DNA of 55,461 bases from Geodermatophilus saharensis. GTDB lineage: Bacteria > Actinomycetota > Actinomycetes > Mycobacteriales > Geodermatophilaceae. Below are positions 9,101 to 16,921 of this stretch, piece by piece (the first letter of the stretch is position 1; every line of letters starts with the position of its first letter). The position numbers were made by a program, and so were the translations under genes. The stretch spans positions 1 through 55,461 of the forward strand of contig NZ_FZOH01000007.1 in assembly GCF_900188205.1 (NCBI RefSeq), read 5' to 3'. The notes under the pieces were generated by a model. The model was not told where the DNA came from, ran no database searches, and saw nothing but the letters and a program-made list of their open reading frames with translations.

Positions 9101-9638
9101 CGAACTCGCCGCGCTTCTCCACCAGCTCCACGCGGGTGTAGGCGGCGTCGGCCAGCGCGCGGGCGACGTCGTCGAGCTCGACGGTGTCACCGGGGCGCAG
9201 CTCGACCGGGACGAGGTCGCCCAGGCCCGGCGCCAGCGGCTGCAGCACGCTGCGCACCGGCGCGACCAGCACGTCGATCCGGCCGTTCTGGCCCGGGTCC
9301 GTCAGGTCGCGCAGCACCGCCAGCCGGCGGCCGACCGTGTCGGCGCGCGGGGAGAGCCGCTCGTGGGGCAGCGTCTCCCACGCCGGGAAGGTCTCCACCC
9401 GGCGGTCGGGCACGAAGCAGCGCAGCAGGTCGGCGGCGACGTCGGCGTCGCGCTCGCCGGTGGTCACGAGCAGGACCGGCACGTTCGCACCGGGCTCCGC
9501 CGCCGCCAGCGCGGCGGCGACCAGCGGCTGCACCGGCGGCGGGGCCGGGACGGCGAGCTCGGCCGACCCCGCGGCGGCGACCACGCGGGCCGTGCCGGGA
9601 TCGCTGAGGACGACGTCGAGCACGCCGCGCAGGCTCAC
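6108..9638 (-). CDS. mfd: Transcription-repair coupling factor Mfd
   Basis: 1176 residues, the full family length. Mfd displaces RNA polymerase stalled at DNA lesions and recruits UvrA. Domains in order: an N-terminal UvrB-like UvrA-binding region (about 1-340); the CarD-like RNA polymerase interaction domain with DLVVHEHHGIGRY near residue 495; RecG-like translocase lobes with Walker A GDVGYGKTE near 650, the DEEQ box near 747 and LDIPNANTLI/GRVGRGRERAYAYF further on; and the C-terminal D7 region. The start is a GTG at 9638, preceded by a strong AGGAGG nine bases upstream. It converges on the A-PCP-TE gene, and an intact gene of this kind is normally followed closely by the surA-like/mazG pair, which here lies about 3.9 kb away. 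Confidence 0.97.
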   Translation of the reverse strand: MSLRGVLDVVLSDPGTARVVAAAGSAELAVPAPPPVQPLVAAALAAAEPGANVPVLLVTTGERDADVAADLLRCFVPDRRVETFPAWETLPHERLSPRADTVGRRLAVLRDLTDPGQNGRIDVLVAPVRSVLQPLAPGLGDLVPVELRPGDTVELDDVARALADAAYTRVELVEKRGEFAVRGGLLDVFPPTEPHPVRVEFWGDEVDELRYFSAADQRSLDDRPERLWAPPCRELLLTDAVRARAAELAAEHPGLAEVLGKLAEGIAVEGMESLTPALVEGQLQLLTDLVSAGTHVLVADPERVRSRAADLVRTAEEFLAASWATAAEAGEAPLDLGASSFRTLEDVEAAARGRGLPWWTTGAFTLGDDDAALEATTVERFAGDLDRAVGTLRDWTREGWRVVLTFAGPGPAQRAAEQLGAADLGVRLVPGLESAPEPGLTSITQGNLESGFALPGVKLALVTEHDLTGQRGTTMRDAQKMPARRRNAVDLVQLQPGDLVVHEHHGIGRYIEMVSRTVNGGQRDYLIVEYAPSKRNQPPDRLFVPTDALDQLTRYVGGEQPALSKLGGADWQKTKGQARKAVKQIAAELIRLYSARMATKGHAFGPDTVWQRELEDAFPFQETPDQLGAIDEVKRDMENPVPMDRVICGDVGYGKTEIAVRAAFKAVQDGKQVAVLVPTTLLANQHFKTFSERMAQFPVTVKVLSRFQSDADSAETLRQLAAGEVDVLVGTHRLLQQTTRFKDLGLVIVDEEQRFGVEHKEYLKTMRTAVDVLSMSATPIPRTLEMSLTGIREMSTILTPPEERHPVLTYVGAWDDKQMAAAIRRELLRDGQVFVIHNRVQSIDKAAAKIRQLVPEARVAVGHGQMKEHELERIMVGFWEKEYDVLVATTIVESGLDIPNANTLIVDRADTFGLSQLHQIRGRVGRGRERAYAYFTYDPSRPLTETSVDRLTTIAHNTDLGAGMAVAMKDLEIRGAGNLLGGEQSGHIAGVGFDLYVRLVGEAVADYRAQVTGEQAPAEPVEVRVDLPVDAHLPHDYVPGERLRMEAYRKVASVQDDDQAQAVLDELTDRYGAPPAPVLNLLAVARFRAAMRALGVTEVSLQGRAIRVSPVSLRESQQMRLSRLADGATYKSTVSTVSLKVPVGPDRRTPLRDVALLEHLHSLLKAVLEQPVAAAS

Positions 9639-9841
9639 GGGGACTTCCTCCTGGGGACGACGGCCCGCAGAGAGCGCCGCCGAGTGCGGCGCCGGGCCCC
9701 CTCCCAGGCTAGACGGCCTGCGCCGACCCCGCCGGGGCCGAGAGCGACCACGAACGGCCCGCGCGCACTAGAGTCCGCGCCCCGGCGCCGCGGCCGCGCA
9801 GCCGGACCTCGCACACCGGCGACACCGCCGAGGAGGACGTC

Positions 9842-10684
9842 ATGCGGACGTTGACGACCGACCAGTTCACGGCGGCGTTCAACCAGGTCGTCCGGCTGCC
9901 GTGGCAAGAGACGCCGGACTACTACGTCCGGTACCGGTCACGGTACGAGGCCGTCCTCCACCGCTTCGCCGCCGAGGCCGGTCCGCCGCCGCTCGACGTC
10001 CTGGAGGTCGGCGGCGGCCAGCTGGCGTTCATGGCCCACCACCTGTGGGGCGACCGGACCGTGGTGGCGGACGTGAGCCGGACCTGCTTCCCGACCCTGG
10101 CCTCGGCAGGGATCCCCTGCCTCCGGTGGAACCTCGCCAAGGACGACGGCCCCGACCCGGTCGAGGATGCCGACAGGGGCACCGTCGACGGGCCGTTCGA
10201 CGTGGTGCTCTGCTCCGAGGTGCTCGAACACCTCCCCGTCCCCGGTCACGTCGCACTGGCCCGCCTCCGCCGGCGCCTGCGGCCTGGCGGGCTGCTGCTC
10301 CTCACCACCCCCAACCTCTACCGGCTGCGCAACGTCGTCTTCCTCGCCACGGGGCGGCCCCTCTTCGACGTCTTCGACACCCCGTCCGACGACGGCTTCG
10401 GCCACGTCCTGGAGTACTCCCGCGAGCATCTGGACTGGCAGCTGAGGCGGGCCGGTTTCACCGACGCCACGGTCGACCTCGTGGACTTCGGCCACGTGCC
10501 CAACCGTCGGCTCGACCGGGTCCTGTCCGCCGCGGGACGTCCCCTGCGCGCCGTTCCCCGGTTCCGCGACAACCTCGTGGTGGTCGCGACGGCACCCGGG
10601 GACGACACCGCCACGACGGACTCGGGGCACGCACGTGCGCCGTCACCGTGCAGGGCCGGACGGGATGCCTCTCACCCTCGGTGA
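9842..10684 (+). CDS. Class I SAM-dependent methyltransferase
   Basis: 280 residues, ATG start with GAGGAGG upstream. The Rossmann methyltransferase fold is indicated by motif I VLEVGGGQLAF (about residues 50-60), an acidic residue after the second strand (VADVS), FDVVLCSEVLEHL (motif IV/post region) and LRPGGLLLLTTPN. This layout is that of the Methyltransf_11/23 class, often found in polysaccharide clusters, where such enzymes O-methylate sugars or act on polyprenyl-linked glycans. It opens the plus-strand end of the exopolysaccharide locus. The substrate cannot be read from sequence. The last ~30 residues are low-complexity and of doubtful importance. Confidence 0.85.
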   Translation: MRTLTTDQFTAAFNQVVRLPWQETPDYYVRYRSRYEAVLHRFAAEAGPPPLDVLEVGGGQLAFMAHHLWGDRTVVADVSRTCFPTLASAGIPCLRWNLAKDDGPDPVEDADRGTVDGPFDVVLCSEVLEHLPVPGHVALARLRRRLRPGGLLLLTTPNLYRLRNVVFLATGRPLFDVFDTPSDDGFGHVLEYSREHLDWQLRRAGFTDATVDLVDFGHVPNRRLDRVLSAAGRPLRAVPRFRDNLVVVATAPGDDTATTDSGHARAPSPCRAGRDASHPR

Positions 10685-10832
10685 CCGGGGCGGCGTGACG
10701 CTGCGCCGGACGGCTCTTGGATCACATGGCTCCGGGAACGTCAATCACCCCGCGTGACGACACGCACGATCGAGGACGGGGCAGGACCGAGCGGGGGCAT
10801 CCCTGACGGACGCGCCGCCACGATGCGACGCC

Positions 10833-11714
10833 ATGACGAGCGTGACCGCTCACCCCGTCCCCCCGCCACGGAGGGCGACTGCCGATGGACCGTCGGTGGA
10901 GCCACCGCTCCCAGGAGCCCATCTCTGCTCGGTGGCCGGCACCGACATCGCCGCGGTCACCGAGTCCGCCGTCGCGGGGCAGGTCGTCGCCGGCTGGGAC
11001 GCCGGCAGGGGCGGCTGGATCGTCACCGTCAACGTCGACATCCTGCGCGCAGTCGGTCGCGATCCCGAGCTGGCCGAGCTGGTCTCGAGCGCCACGTTGG
11101 CGGTGGCAGACGGCATGCCGCTGGTGTGGGCGTCCCGGCTGGCCGGTGACCCGCTGCCCGAGCGCGTGACCGGTGCCTCGCTGGTCAGCACCCTGGCGGA
11201 GACCGCGGCCCGCTGCGGCCGCTCCCTGTACCTGCTCGGCGGTGACGCGGGTGTGGCCGAGGCGGCCGCTGCCGCACTCGCCGTCCGGTTCCCGGGCACC
11301 CGCGTCGTCGGCACGGACGCGCCGCCGTTCGGGTTCGACACCGACGAGGAGCAGGTCAGCGCCGTCGTCGACCGGGTCGTGCAGGCGGCTCCGGACCTCG
11401 TCCTCGTCGGTCTCGGGTTCCCCAAGCAGGAGCGGCTCATCGGGCGCCTGCGGCCGCTGGTGCCGCGGGCCTGGTTGCTCGGCTGCGGCGCGGGTATCCC
11501 CTTCGCCGCCGGCCAGTACCGGCGAGCACCGGACCTGCTGCAGCGGGTGGGGGCCGAGTGGGCTCACCGCCTCGCTCTCGAGCCACGGCGACTGGCCCGG
11601 CGGTACCTGGTCCACGACCTCCCCTTCGCGCTGGACCTCCTCAGCCGCGCCGCTGCCTACGGTTTCGCCACTCGGCCGACCCACATCGACGCCGCCCGCG
11701 GGAAGTGGTCGTGA
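10833..11714 (+). CDS. WecG/TagA/CpsF family glycosyltransferase
   Basis: 293 residues. Enzymes of this GT26 family add N-acetylmannosamine(-uronate) or another sugar to a polyprenyl-diphosphate-linked GlcNAc at the membrane. Supporting motifs are VNVDILRAV, VADGMPLVWASRL (with the conserved Asp), YLLGGDAGV, LVGLGFPKQE and the C-terminal family signature RAPDLLQRVGAEWAHRL followed by EPRRLARRYL. The first ~25 residues are Pro/Arg-rich, and a later start is possible. The stop overlaps the GTG of the next glycosyltransferase by 4 bp. Together with the glycosylphosphotransferase at 37-38.6 kb, it probably adds the second sugar of a lipid-linked repeat unit. Confidence 0.92.
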   Translation: MTSVTAHPVPPPRRATADGPSVEPPLPGAHLCSVAGTDIAAVTESAVAGQVVAGWDAGRGGWIVTVNVDILRAVGRDPELAELVSSATLAVADGMPLVWASRLAGDPLPERVTGASLVSTLAETAARCGRSLYLLGGDAGVAEAAAAALAVRFPGTRVVGTDAPPFGFDTDEEQVSAVVDRVVQAAPDLVLVGLGFPKQERLIGRLRPLVPRAWLLGCGAGIPFAAGQYRRAPDLLQRVGAEWAHRLALEPRRLARRYLVHDLPFALDLLSRAAAYGFATRPTHIDAARGKWS

Positions 11715-12901
11715 CGCGACACGCCGTGATCGAGCAGCCGGCCGACTACGTCTGCTTCGCGGCGCAGGACTGGTGGTACCACAACCAGGCCCACTCGGAC
11801 TTCCAGCTCATGCGCTCGGTGGCCCGCGACCGCAAGGTGCTGGTGGTCAACAGCATCGGCATGCGCATGCCCCGGCCGGGAGTCAGCACGCACGTCGCCC
11901 GCCGCCTCGTCCGCAAGCTGCGCAGCGTCCTCCGCCTGGTCCGGCACCCGTTGCCCGACCTGCCGGGCTTCGCGGTCGTCTCACCGATCCCACTCCCCTT
12001 CTACTCCTCACCCCTGACCCGGTGGCTCAACGCCGGGCTGGTACGCATCCAGGTCCGAGTCGCGATGTGGTGGTTGGGCATCAGCGACCCGGTCGTCGTC
12101 GTCACCCTCCCGACCGCCTGGGACGTCGTGCGCTCGATGCGGCGTCGCTGCCTGGTGTTCAACCGGTCTGACCGGCACTCGGCGTTCCCCGAGGCCGACA
12201 CCGAGGCGATCGAGGCGCTGGAGGCGAGCCTGCTCGAGCACGCCGACCACGTGCTCTACGTCAGCAGGGCCCTCATGGCCGAGGAGGCCGGACGCACCGG
12301 TGACCGAGGCGTCTTCCTCGACCACGGGGTGGACGTCGCGCACTTCCGGCGCCGGCGGGTCGAGGAGCAACCCGCCGACGTCCGCGACATCCCCGGTCCG
12401 AGGGTCGGCTTCTACGGCGCCCTCGACGACTTCCTCGTGGACTTCGACCTGCTCGAGCGACTGGCCGCTGAGCTGCCCGACACATCCCTCGTTCTCATCG
12501 GCGACTCGACGCACGACATGAGCCGGTTCGCGCGCTACCCGAACGTTCACTGGCTCGGCCCGAGGCCCTACGAGTCGATCCCCGCGTACGGATCGGCCTT
12601 CGACGTCGCGATCATGCCGTGGCTGGACAACGAGTGGATCCGGCACGCCAACCCGATCAAGCTCAAGGAGTACCTGGCCCTCGGGCTCCCCGTGGTCAGC
12701 ACCGACTTCGCCGAACTGGCCGGCTACCGCGACCGTGTCCGGGTGGCCACGACGCCGGAAGCCTTCGTCGCGACCATCACGCAAACGCTTGCCGATGGCG
12801 GCTCGATCACGGCGGAGACGCGCCGCGCCTCTGTCATCCCCTTTTCATGGGAGTCCCGGTCGGAGGTCCTCCTGTCCCGCATCGAGAAGTCACCCAGTTG
12901 A
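11711..12901 (+). CDS. GT-B fold glycosyltransferase (TuaH-like)
   Basis: 396 residues, starting at the GTG that overlaps the previous stop (GTGA). The N-terminal half contains DYVCFAAQDWWYHNQ and SRALMAEEA. The C-terminal half has the GT-B donor-binding layout: VGFYGALDD, then LVLIGDST, NVHWLGPRPYESIPAY and NPIKLKEYLALGLPVVST. This resembles teichuronic-acid TuaH and related family 1/4 enzymes. It most likely transfers a sugar onto the lipid-linked glycan begun by the WecG-type enzyme. No signal peptide or membrane segment is evident. Donor and linkage are unknown. Confidence 0.85.
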   Translation: MTRHAVIEQPADYVCFAAQDWWYHNQAHSDFQLMRSVARDRKVLVVNSIGMRMPRPGVSTHVARRLVRKLRSVLRLVRHPLPDLPGFAVVSPIPLPFYSSPLTRWLNAGLVRIQVRVAMWWLGISDPVVVVTLPTAWDVVRSMRRRCLVFNRSDRHSAFPEADTEAIEALEASLLEHADHVLYVSRALMAEEAGRTGDRGVFLDHGVDVAHFRRRRVEEQPADVRDIPGPRVGFYGALDDFLVDFDLLERLAAELPDTSLVLIGDSTHDMSRFARYPNVHWLGPRPYESIPAYGSAFDVAIMPWLDNEWIRHANPIKLKEYLALGLPVVSTDFAELAGYRDRVRVATTPEAFVATITQTLADGGSITAETRRASVIPFSWESRSEVLLSRIEKSPS

Positions 12902-12992
12902 GCCATGGGGCGACGGGACGCCACGTTGCCCGCCTCTCGACGGCTCCACGATCCACGTCCTGGTCTCGACCCCGGCAGGAGATGTCCGATCG

Positions 12993-14408
12993 ATGACTCA
13001 GCCTCCCCCACAGGACCGTGGGTCGACCCGCCGTCGGGCAACGTTGCGGCGGCGCCCGCTGGTCATCACTGCCGCCGCGATCCTGGCCGCGAGTGCCGCC
13101 ACTGGCGCGCTCATCGCCACTCAGGACCGGCCAGCGCCGTCCGCTCAGACCCGGCCAGCGCCGTCCGCTCAGACCGAGCCGGACCCCGGAGGGCAGCCGC
13201 GACTTCGTGCGGTCGATGGCGGTCAGGAGTACTACGCTCGTTTCGAGCCTTCGCTGCCCAGTGACCCTGACTTCTTCCCCATCGGGGTCTACTTCGAGAG
13301 CGTCCTGGAACCAGGAGATGCGGAGCTCGACAAAGCGGCGGGATTGAACCTGTACGTCGAACTCACCTCGAACAGTCGGCCAGAGGTCATCCATGCGGCA
13401 GGCATGCACGCCATCCACAGTCAAGTGAGCATCGCTGGCCCTGAGACCGTGGGATGGCTCCTCTCGGACGAGACGGACATGTGGGCGGGAGCCGGAGACG
13501 CTGACTGGAGTGGCAACCACCCGGGCGAGGGGGAGGTGTGCCTCCCACAGGGGGCACGCTGCGGCTACACGGTGCTGGAGAGGCTCGGTGAGCAGCTACC
13601 GAACGACCAACGCCTGCGCTACATGAACTACGGCAAGGGGGTCCTCTTCTGGCAGACCCGAGAGGAGGCTGCACGGTTTGTCAACCAGTTCCAGGACGTC
13701 GTGTCAGCCGACGCCTACTGGTACACCGACGCGAATGTGTGCAGCCCCACCGAAGGCGGAGCACTCCTCGGGGCCCCTTCGACGCTGCCGGACTCTGAGT
13801 GTCACCGCGCAGCGAACTACGGCCTGACAGTTGACCACGTGCGCAGCCTCGTCCGCCCCGCCGGCGCAAAGCCCGTCTGGGCGTTCGTCGAGCTGGGACA
13901 TCCGTTCAGTGAGGACGATTGGCCGACCATCACGCCGGAACAGGTCCGGGCCGCGGTGTGGAGCAGTCTCATCCACGGCGCACGGGGCATCGTGTACTTC
14001 AACCACAGCTTCGGCGGGCCGTGTGCAACTCAGCACGTTCTCCGTGAAGATTGCTACGCCGACACTCGCGAGACCGTTACGCGCCTGAACAACCAGATTA
14101 CCCGCCTGGCCCCTGTCCTCAATGCGCCATTCGTCGATGACATGACCACCGCGGATGGTTCAGTTGACTTCATGACTAAGTACGCCGACGAGAGCGTGTA
14201 TGTCTTTGCCGCGGCAACTGATCAGTCCGGGGGCGAGGCCACCTTCTCGGTCCGCTGTTTCGACGACACACAGGTGACAGTCGTGGACGAGTCCCGAAGT
14301 CTGGACATGGTCGACGGTCGCTTCACCGACGACTTTGTTAACGGTGAAGCGGTGCACCTGTACCGACTCGAGGGTCAACCGTCATGCCCTCTCTCGGCTC
14401 AGCAGTGA
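12993..14408 (+). CDS. Secreted glycoside-hydrolase-like protein of unknown specificity
   Basis: 471 residues. The ATG at 12993 follows CAGGAGA and gives an N-terminus with an Arg-rich segment and a hydrophobic helix (residues ~24-42), that is, a signal peptide or membrane anchor. Next comes an exact 8-residue duplication, RPAPSAQT twice. The body looks like a (beta/alpha)8 hydrolase: NLYVELTSNS, GWLLSDETDMW, YWYTD, PVWAFVELGHPF, AAVWSSLIHGARGIVYFNHS, then a C-terminal beta-rich domain. Glutamates in LSDETD and FVELG are candidate catalytic residues, by inference. GC and third-position GC are clearly lower than in most neighbours. It could trim or remodel the exported polysaccharide. I cannot assign a CAZy family. 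Confidence 0.7.
   Translation: MTQPPPQDRGSTRRRATLRRRPLVITAAAILAASAATGALIATQDRPAPSAQTRPAPSAQTEPDPGGQPRLRAVDGGQEYYARFEPSLPSDPDFFPIGVYFESVLEPGDAELDKAAGLNLYVELTSNSRPEVIHAAGMHAIHSQVSIAGPETVGWLLSDETDMWAGAGDADWSGNHPGEGEVCLPQGARCGYTVLERLGEQLPNDQRLRYMNYGKGVLFWQTREEAARFVNQFQDVVSADAYWYTDANVCSPTEGGALLGAPSTLPDSECHRAANYGLTVDHVRSLVRPAGAKPVWAFVELGHPFSEDDWPTITPEQVRAAVWSSLIHGARGIVYFNHSFGGPCATQHVLREDCYADTRETVTRLNNQITRLAPVLNAPFVDDMTTADGSVDFMTKYADESVYVFAAATDQSGGEATFSVRCFDDTQVTVVDESRSLDMVDGRFTDDFVNGEAVHLYRLEGQPSCPLSAQQ
13128..13175 (+). repeat. Perfect 24-bp tandem duplication coding for RPAPSAQT x2
   Basis: Bases 13128-13151 and 13152-13175 are identical. They encode two in-frame copies of RPAPSAQT in the linker after the membrane/signal segment of the glycoside-hydrolase-like protein. 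Because even third positions are identical, the duplication is recent or slippage-maintained. Confidence 0.95.
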
Positions 14409-14958
14409 CCCAGATGTCACGGCTGCGCTCTCGACGCTCGCATCGGCCCCCACTAGCGGAGGGCGCGGACTGGATCGGCTGAGGCTCGGTCCAATCCACG
14501 GCGATCGCAGCCGACGCGACGTCTGGGAGACCTGCCGATCGTCGGGAAGACGACGGGGGATCGCCTACACAGCACTCGCCACCGCTCGTACGTGCCGGCA
14601 GGTCGTCAGTTGGCGTGCCGTCGCGCAGGGACAGAGAGACTGGCCACGAGGGCCGACACGCCCGACCAGCCGTCGCTGTCGTAGCGGGATCCGGACGGTT
14701 GAGGGTCTGTGACGTTCGCGGCTGCTCACGGATCGTCGGCGCTCTCGGCCAGCAGCAGCGCCACCGATGCCCACGGCACTGGCGCTGCCCGGACTGCCTG
14801 CCTCGGGCAAGCAGCGGCGAACCTGCTCGCAACCCCGGATGTGCTGAGGACCGTACCGACCACCTGCGGACCACTGGAGAGCGTTCCCCAGGGCTCTGCC
14901 GCAAGCAGGTACGCCCGCCGCGCCCCTCGGTGGAGCACCTGCCGGATCAGTCGATGTC
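14409..14958. other. Gene-free 550-bp stretch between convergent genes
   Basis: This lies between the 3' ends of the secreted hydrolase-like gene and a minus-strand GT2 gene. Open frames here (for example 14726-14938 on the minus strand) lack the GC3 bias of neighbours, recognisable domains and clear ribosome sites. A weak 7-bp hairpin (14472-14478 with 14491-14497, one G-U pair) follows the plus-strand gene by 63 bp and might help terminate it. I see no RNA gene or repeat. It may be a decayed remnant. Confidence 0.5.
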
Positions 14959-15903
14959 TCAGGAGCCGGCGCGCCTCGAGCGCAGTCGCACCCCGAGGCG
15001 GCCTGTGAGGTTGCCGAGGGTCCGGAAGACGAGGGACAGGGAGACGCGTTCATCCAGTACGGCTGCTCGCGGGATGCGTGCAGGCCAGTGCTCCCGCAAC
15101 CACGAACGCCAGCGCCAGTAGAAGCGCCAGTTCCCGGCGCTCTTGGCGTTGGTCACGGCCCTCGCAACGCTCATGAAGAACACCTGCTCGAGTTCGTCCT
15201 GCACGTCGCGGGGAGCGTCGAGTTCTCGGACCCATCTCAGTTCGGCGAGCGTCCCTCGCACGGTGGCGTCAGCCTGTCTCGTCGCCTGCCCCGTGTGGGT
15301 CCGATGACCGACGAGCGGCTCAGCGATGTAGCGAAACTTTCCCTCGAACGTGAGATCGGCGAAGTAAATCACGTCCTCGGCCTGACCCGTCCATTCCCGG
15401 AAGCGGGCTCGAGCACTCCGCCTGACCAGCGCCGACGACGGACAGACCCACCCCTCACCGCTGAGCAGCGCCTTCGCGCCGTGACTTCCTTCGACGAACG
15501 ACCGAAAGGGCGGATGAGATTCCGTCCGATCGCCGAAGAGGAAGAAGTTAGCATGGATACAGACGACGCTGTCATCACCGGCACACTGCAACTGTCGCTC
15601 GATCTTGTCGGGCAGCCATATATCGTCAGCATCCAGAAAGGCGACCCAGTCGCCCGTGGCACGGGCCAATCCGTTGTTGCGCGCGGCGGAGACGCCGCTG
15701 TTGTCCTGACGCAGCAGGACGACTCGATCGGCGTACGGCCGCAGCGCCGCGCCGGTCCCGTCGGTACTGCCGTCATCGACGACGATCACCTCATGCACCG
15801 GACAGGTCTGCGCCAGCACACTCTCCAGGGCTTCCACCAGGAAGGTCGCGGAGTTGTAGGTGGGAATCACCACGCTGACCCGCAGGCCCATCGGAGCGTT
15901 CAC
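14959..15903 (-). CDS. Family 2 glycosyltransferase (GT-A fold)
   Basis: 314 residues. The nucleotide-sugar binding half has VSVVIPTYNSATFLVEALES, VIVVDDGSTDGT, NSGVSAARNNGLARA and DWVAFLDADDIW, the D-x-D metal site. The C-terminal half contains the family's WTGQAEDVIYFADL-type acceptor region with an acidic ED. The C-terminal part is basic and probably membrane-peripheral. It is the last gene of a minus-strand group (GT2, DUF6492-like, Wzy, Wzz, this gene), separated from wzz by 121 bp. Donor and acceptor are unknown. Confidence 0.9.
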   Translation of the reverse strand: MNAPMGLRVSVVIPTYNSATFLVEALESVLAQTCPVHEVIVVDDGSTDGTGAALRPYADRVVLLRQDNSGVSAARNNGLARATGDWVAFLDADDIWLPDKIERQLQCAGDDSVVCIHANFFLFGDRTESHPPFRSFVEGSHGAKALLSGEGWVCPSSALVRRSARARFREWTGQAEDVIYFADLTFEGKFRYIAEPLVGHRTHTGQATRQADATVRGTLAELRWVRELDAPRDVQDELEQVFFMSVARAVTNAKSAGNWRFYWRWRSWLREHWPARIPRAAVLDERVSLSLVFRTLGNLTGRLGVRLRSRRAGS

Positions 15904-16024
15904 ACTTCACCTCCCCTCGACTGATCGAGCGAACTCGGCGCCCCTCGAGAGCCACGCGTCCCGGACGGACCGGGATGCGGTGTCGGGATGACCACGGGAT
16001 GGCCAGACGATCGCCACGGTCTCC

Positions 16025-16918
16025 TCAGTGCAGATCAGCAGACGAGAGGCGGGCAGAGCCGACACGGGGATCCTCCTCCATCTCCGCGGAGTGGCGTCCC
16101 GACGGCGGACCGTCCTGTTCAGGCCCCTGCGGTCGCGGCGCGACCTCGAGCCCCGAGAGGAACTCCGAGGACTCGACATGCGCGAGTCGACCGGTCCGGG
16201 AGCGCGTGATGTCCGGGGCGGAGAGAGGCAAGGTACCGATGCCATTCCCGGTCCCGGTGTCCCGCCCGCCCGGCGCGCGTGGACGAGGAGCGCGCCCCTC
16301 GGCGATGGAGATGCACATGAACAGGACGATCACGCCAGCGGCTCCGAGGCCGACGACCGAACGCACGAGGCCGGAGACCTTGAGTCGTGCGGAGGTCGGT
16401 TCTGCCACTGGGAGTACCGAGATCAACGCGCTGTCATCGGCGCCGTAGACCTTCTGCATGTCGTATAGCTCTGCCTCCATGCGTTCGGTGACGAGTCGCA
16501 GCGTCTCCTGCGCTTCCCCGGGACTGATCCCCGTACCGACGATCTCGATGACCTGCCCGGTCCCCCCGAAGTCGACCGATGGAGCGATGGTGTAGTCGAC
16601 ATTGGCGCCCTGTGCCCTGAGCGCCTCCCGAACGGTGTCCCCACTGACTCGGCCTGCCAACACCTGGCTGACAGTGGCCTGGTTGCTGAAGCGCAGATAC
16701 GGGTTGTTGCGGTTCACAGCGACCAGAGACGGGTCGGCGGCCATCTGTGCATCCGTCGGAGGAGCGGCCGGATTGACGAGGACATACGTACCGGTGGCCT
16801 CGTAGGTACGCGGCATCACGAAGAGCACCCAGCCAGCCGCGAGCGCCGTCAGCAACATAACCACTGCACTGACAAGCCAGTGTCGGCGCAGGGTACGCGC
16901 TATGGCGAAGAGATCCAC
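16025..16918 (-). CDS. Wzz-type polysaccharide chain-length regulator (no kinase domain)
   Basis: 297 residues from a GTG. It starts DLFAIARTLRRHW, has a first transmembrane helix near 15-35, a ~145-residue extracytoplasmic domain (NPAAPPTDAQM, LRFSNQATVSQVLAGRV), and a second helix near residues 185-205 (SVVGLGAAGVIVLFMCIS). It ends in a ~90-residue hydrophilic cytoplasmic tail rich in Arg, Pro and Ser. Unlike the second locus, no ATPase/BY-kinase domain is fused. It starts 3 bp after the O-antigen polymerase gene, so Wzy and Wzz of this locus are made together. Confidence 0.85.
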   Translation of the reverse strand: MDLFAIARTLRRHWLVSAVVMLLTALAAGWVLFVMPRTYEATGTYVLVNPAAPPTDAQMAADPSLVAVNRNNPYLRFSNQATVSQVLAGRVSGDTVREALRAQGANVDYTIAPSVDFGGTGQVIEIVGTGISPGEAQETLRLVTERMEAELYDMQKVYGADDSALISVLPVAEPTSARLKVSGLVRSVVGLGAAGVIVLFMCISIAEGRAPRPRAPGGRDTGTGNGIGTLPLSAPDITRSRTGRLAHVESSEFLSGLEVAPRPQGPEQDGPPSGRHSAEMEEDPRVGSARLSSADLH

Positions 16919-16921
16919 GGG

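Noticed and set aside
4995..9854. A 1619-codon plus-strand frame across mfd
   Set aside because: It is antisense to mfd, lacks any recognisable domain, and runs through the intergenic repeat. Mfd motifs on the other strand are full length.
14726..14938. Small minus-strand frame (70 codons) after the GT2 gene
   Set aside because: GC3 is lower than in true genes here, the ribosome site is weak and no motif is seen; treated as part of the gene-free stretch.
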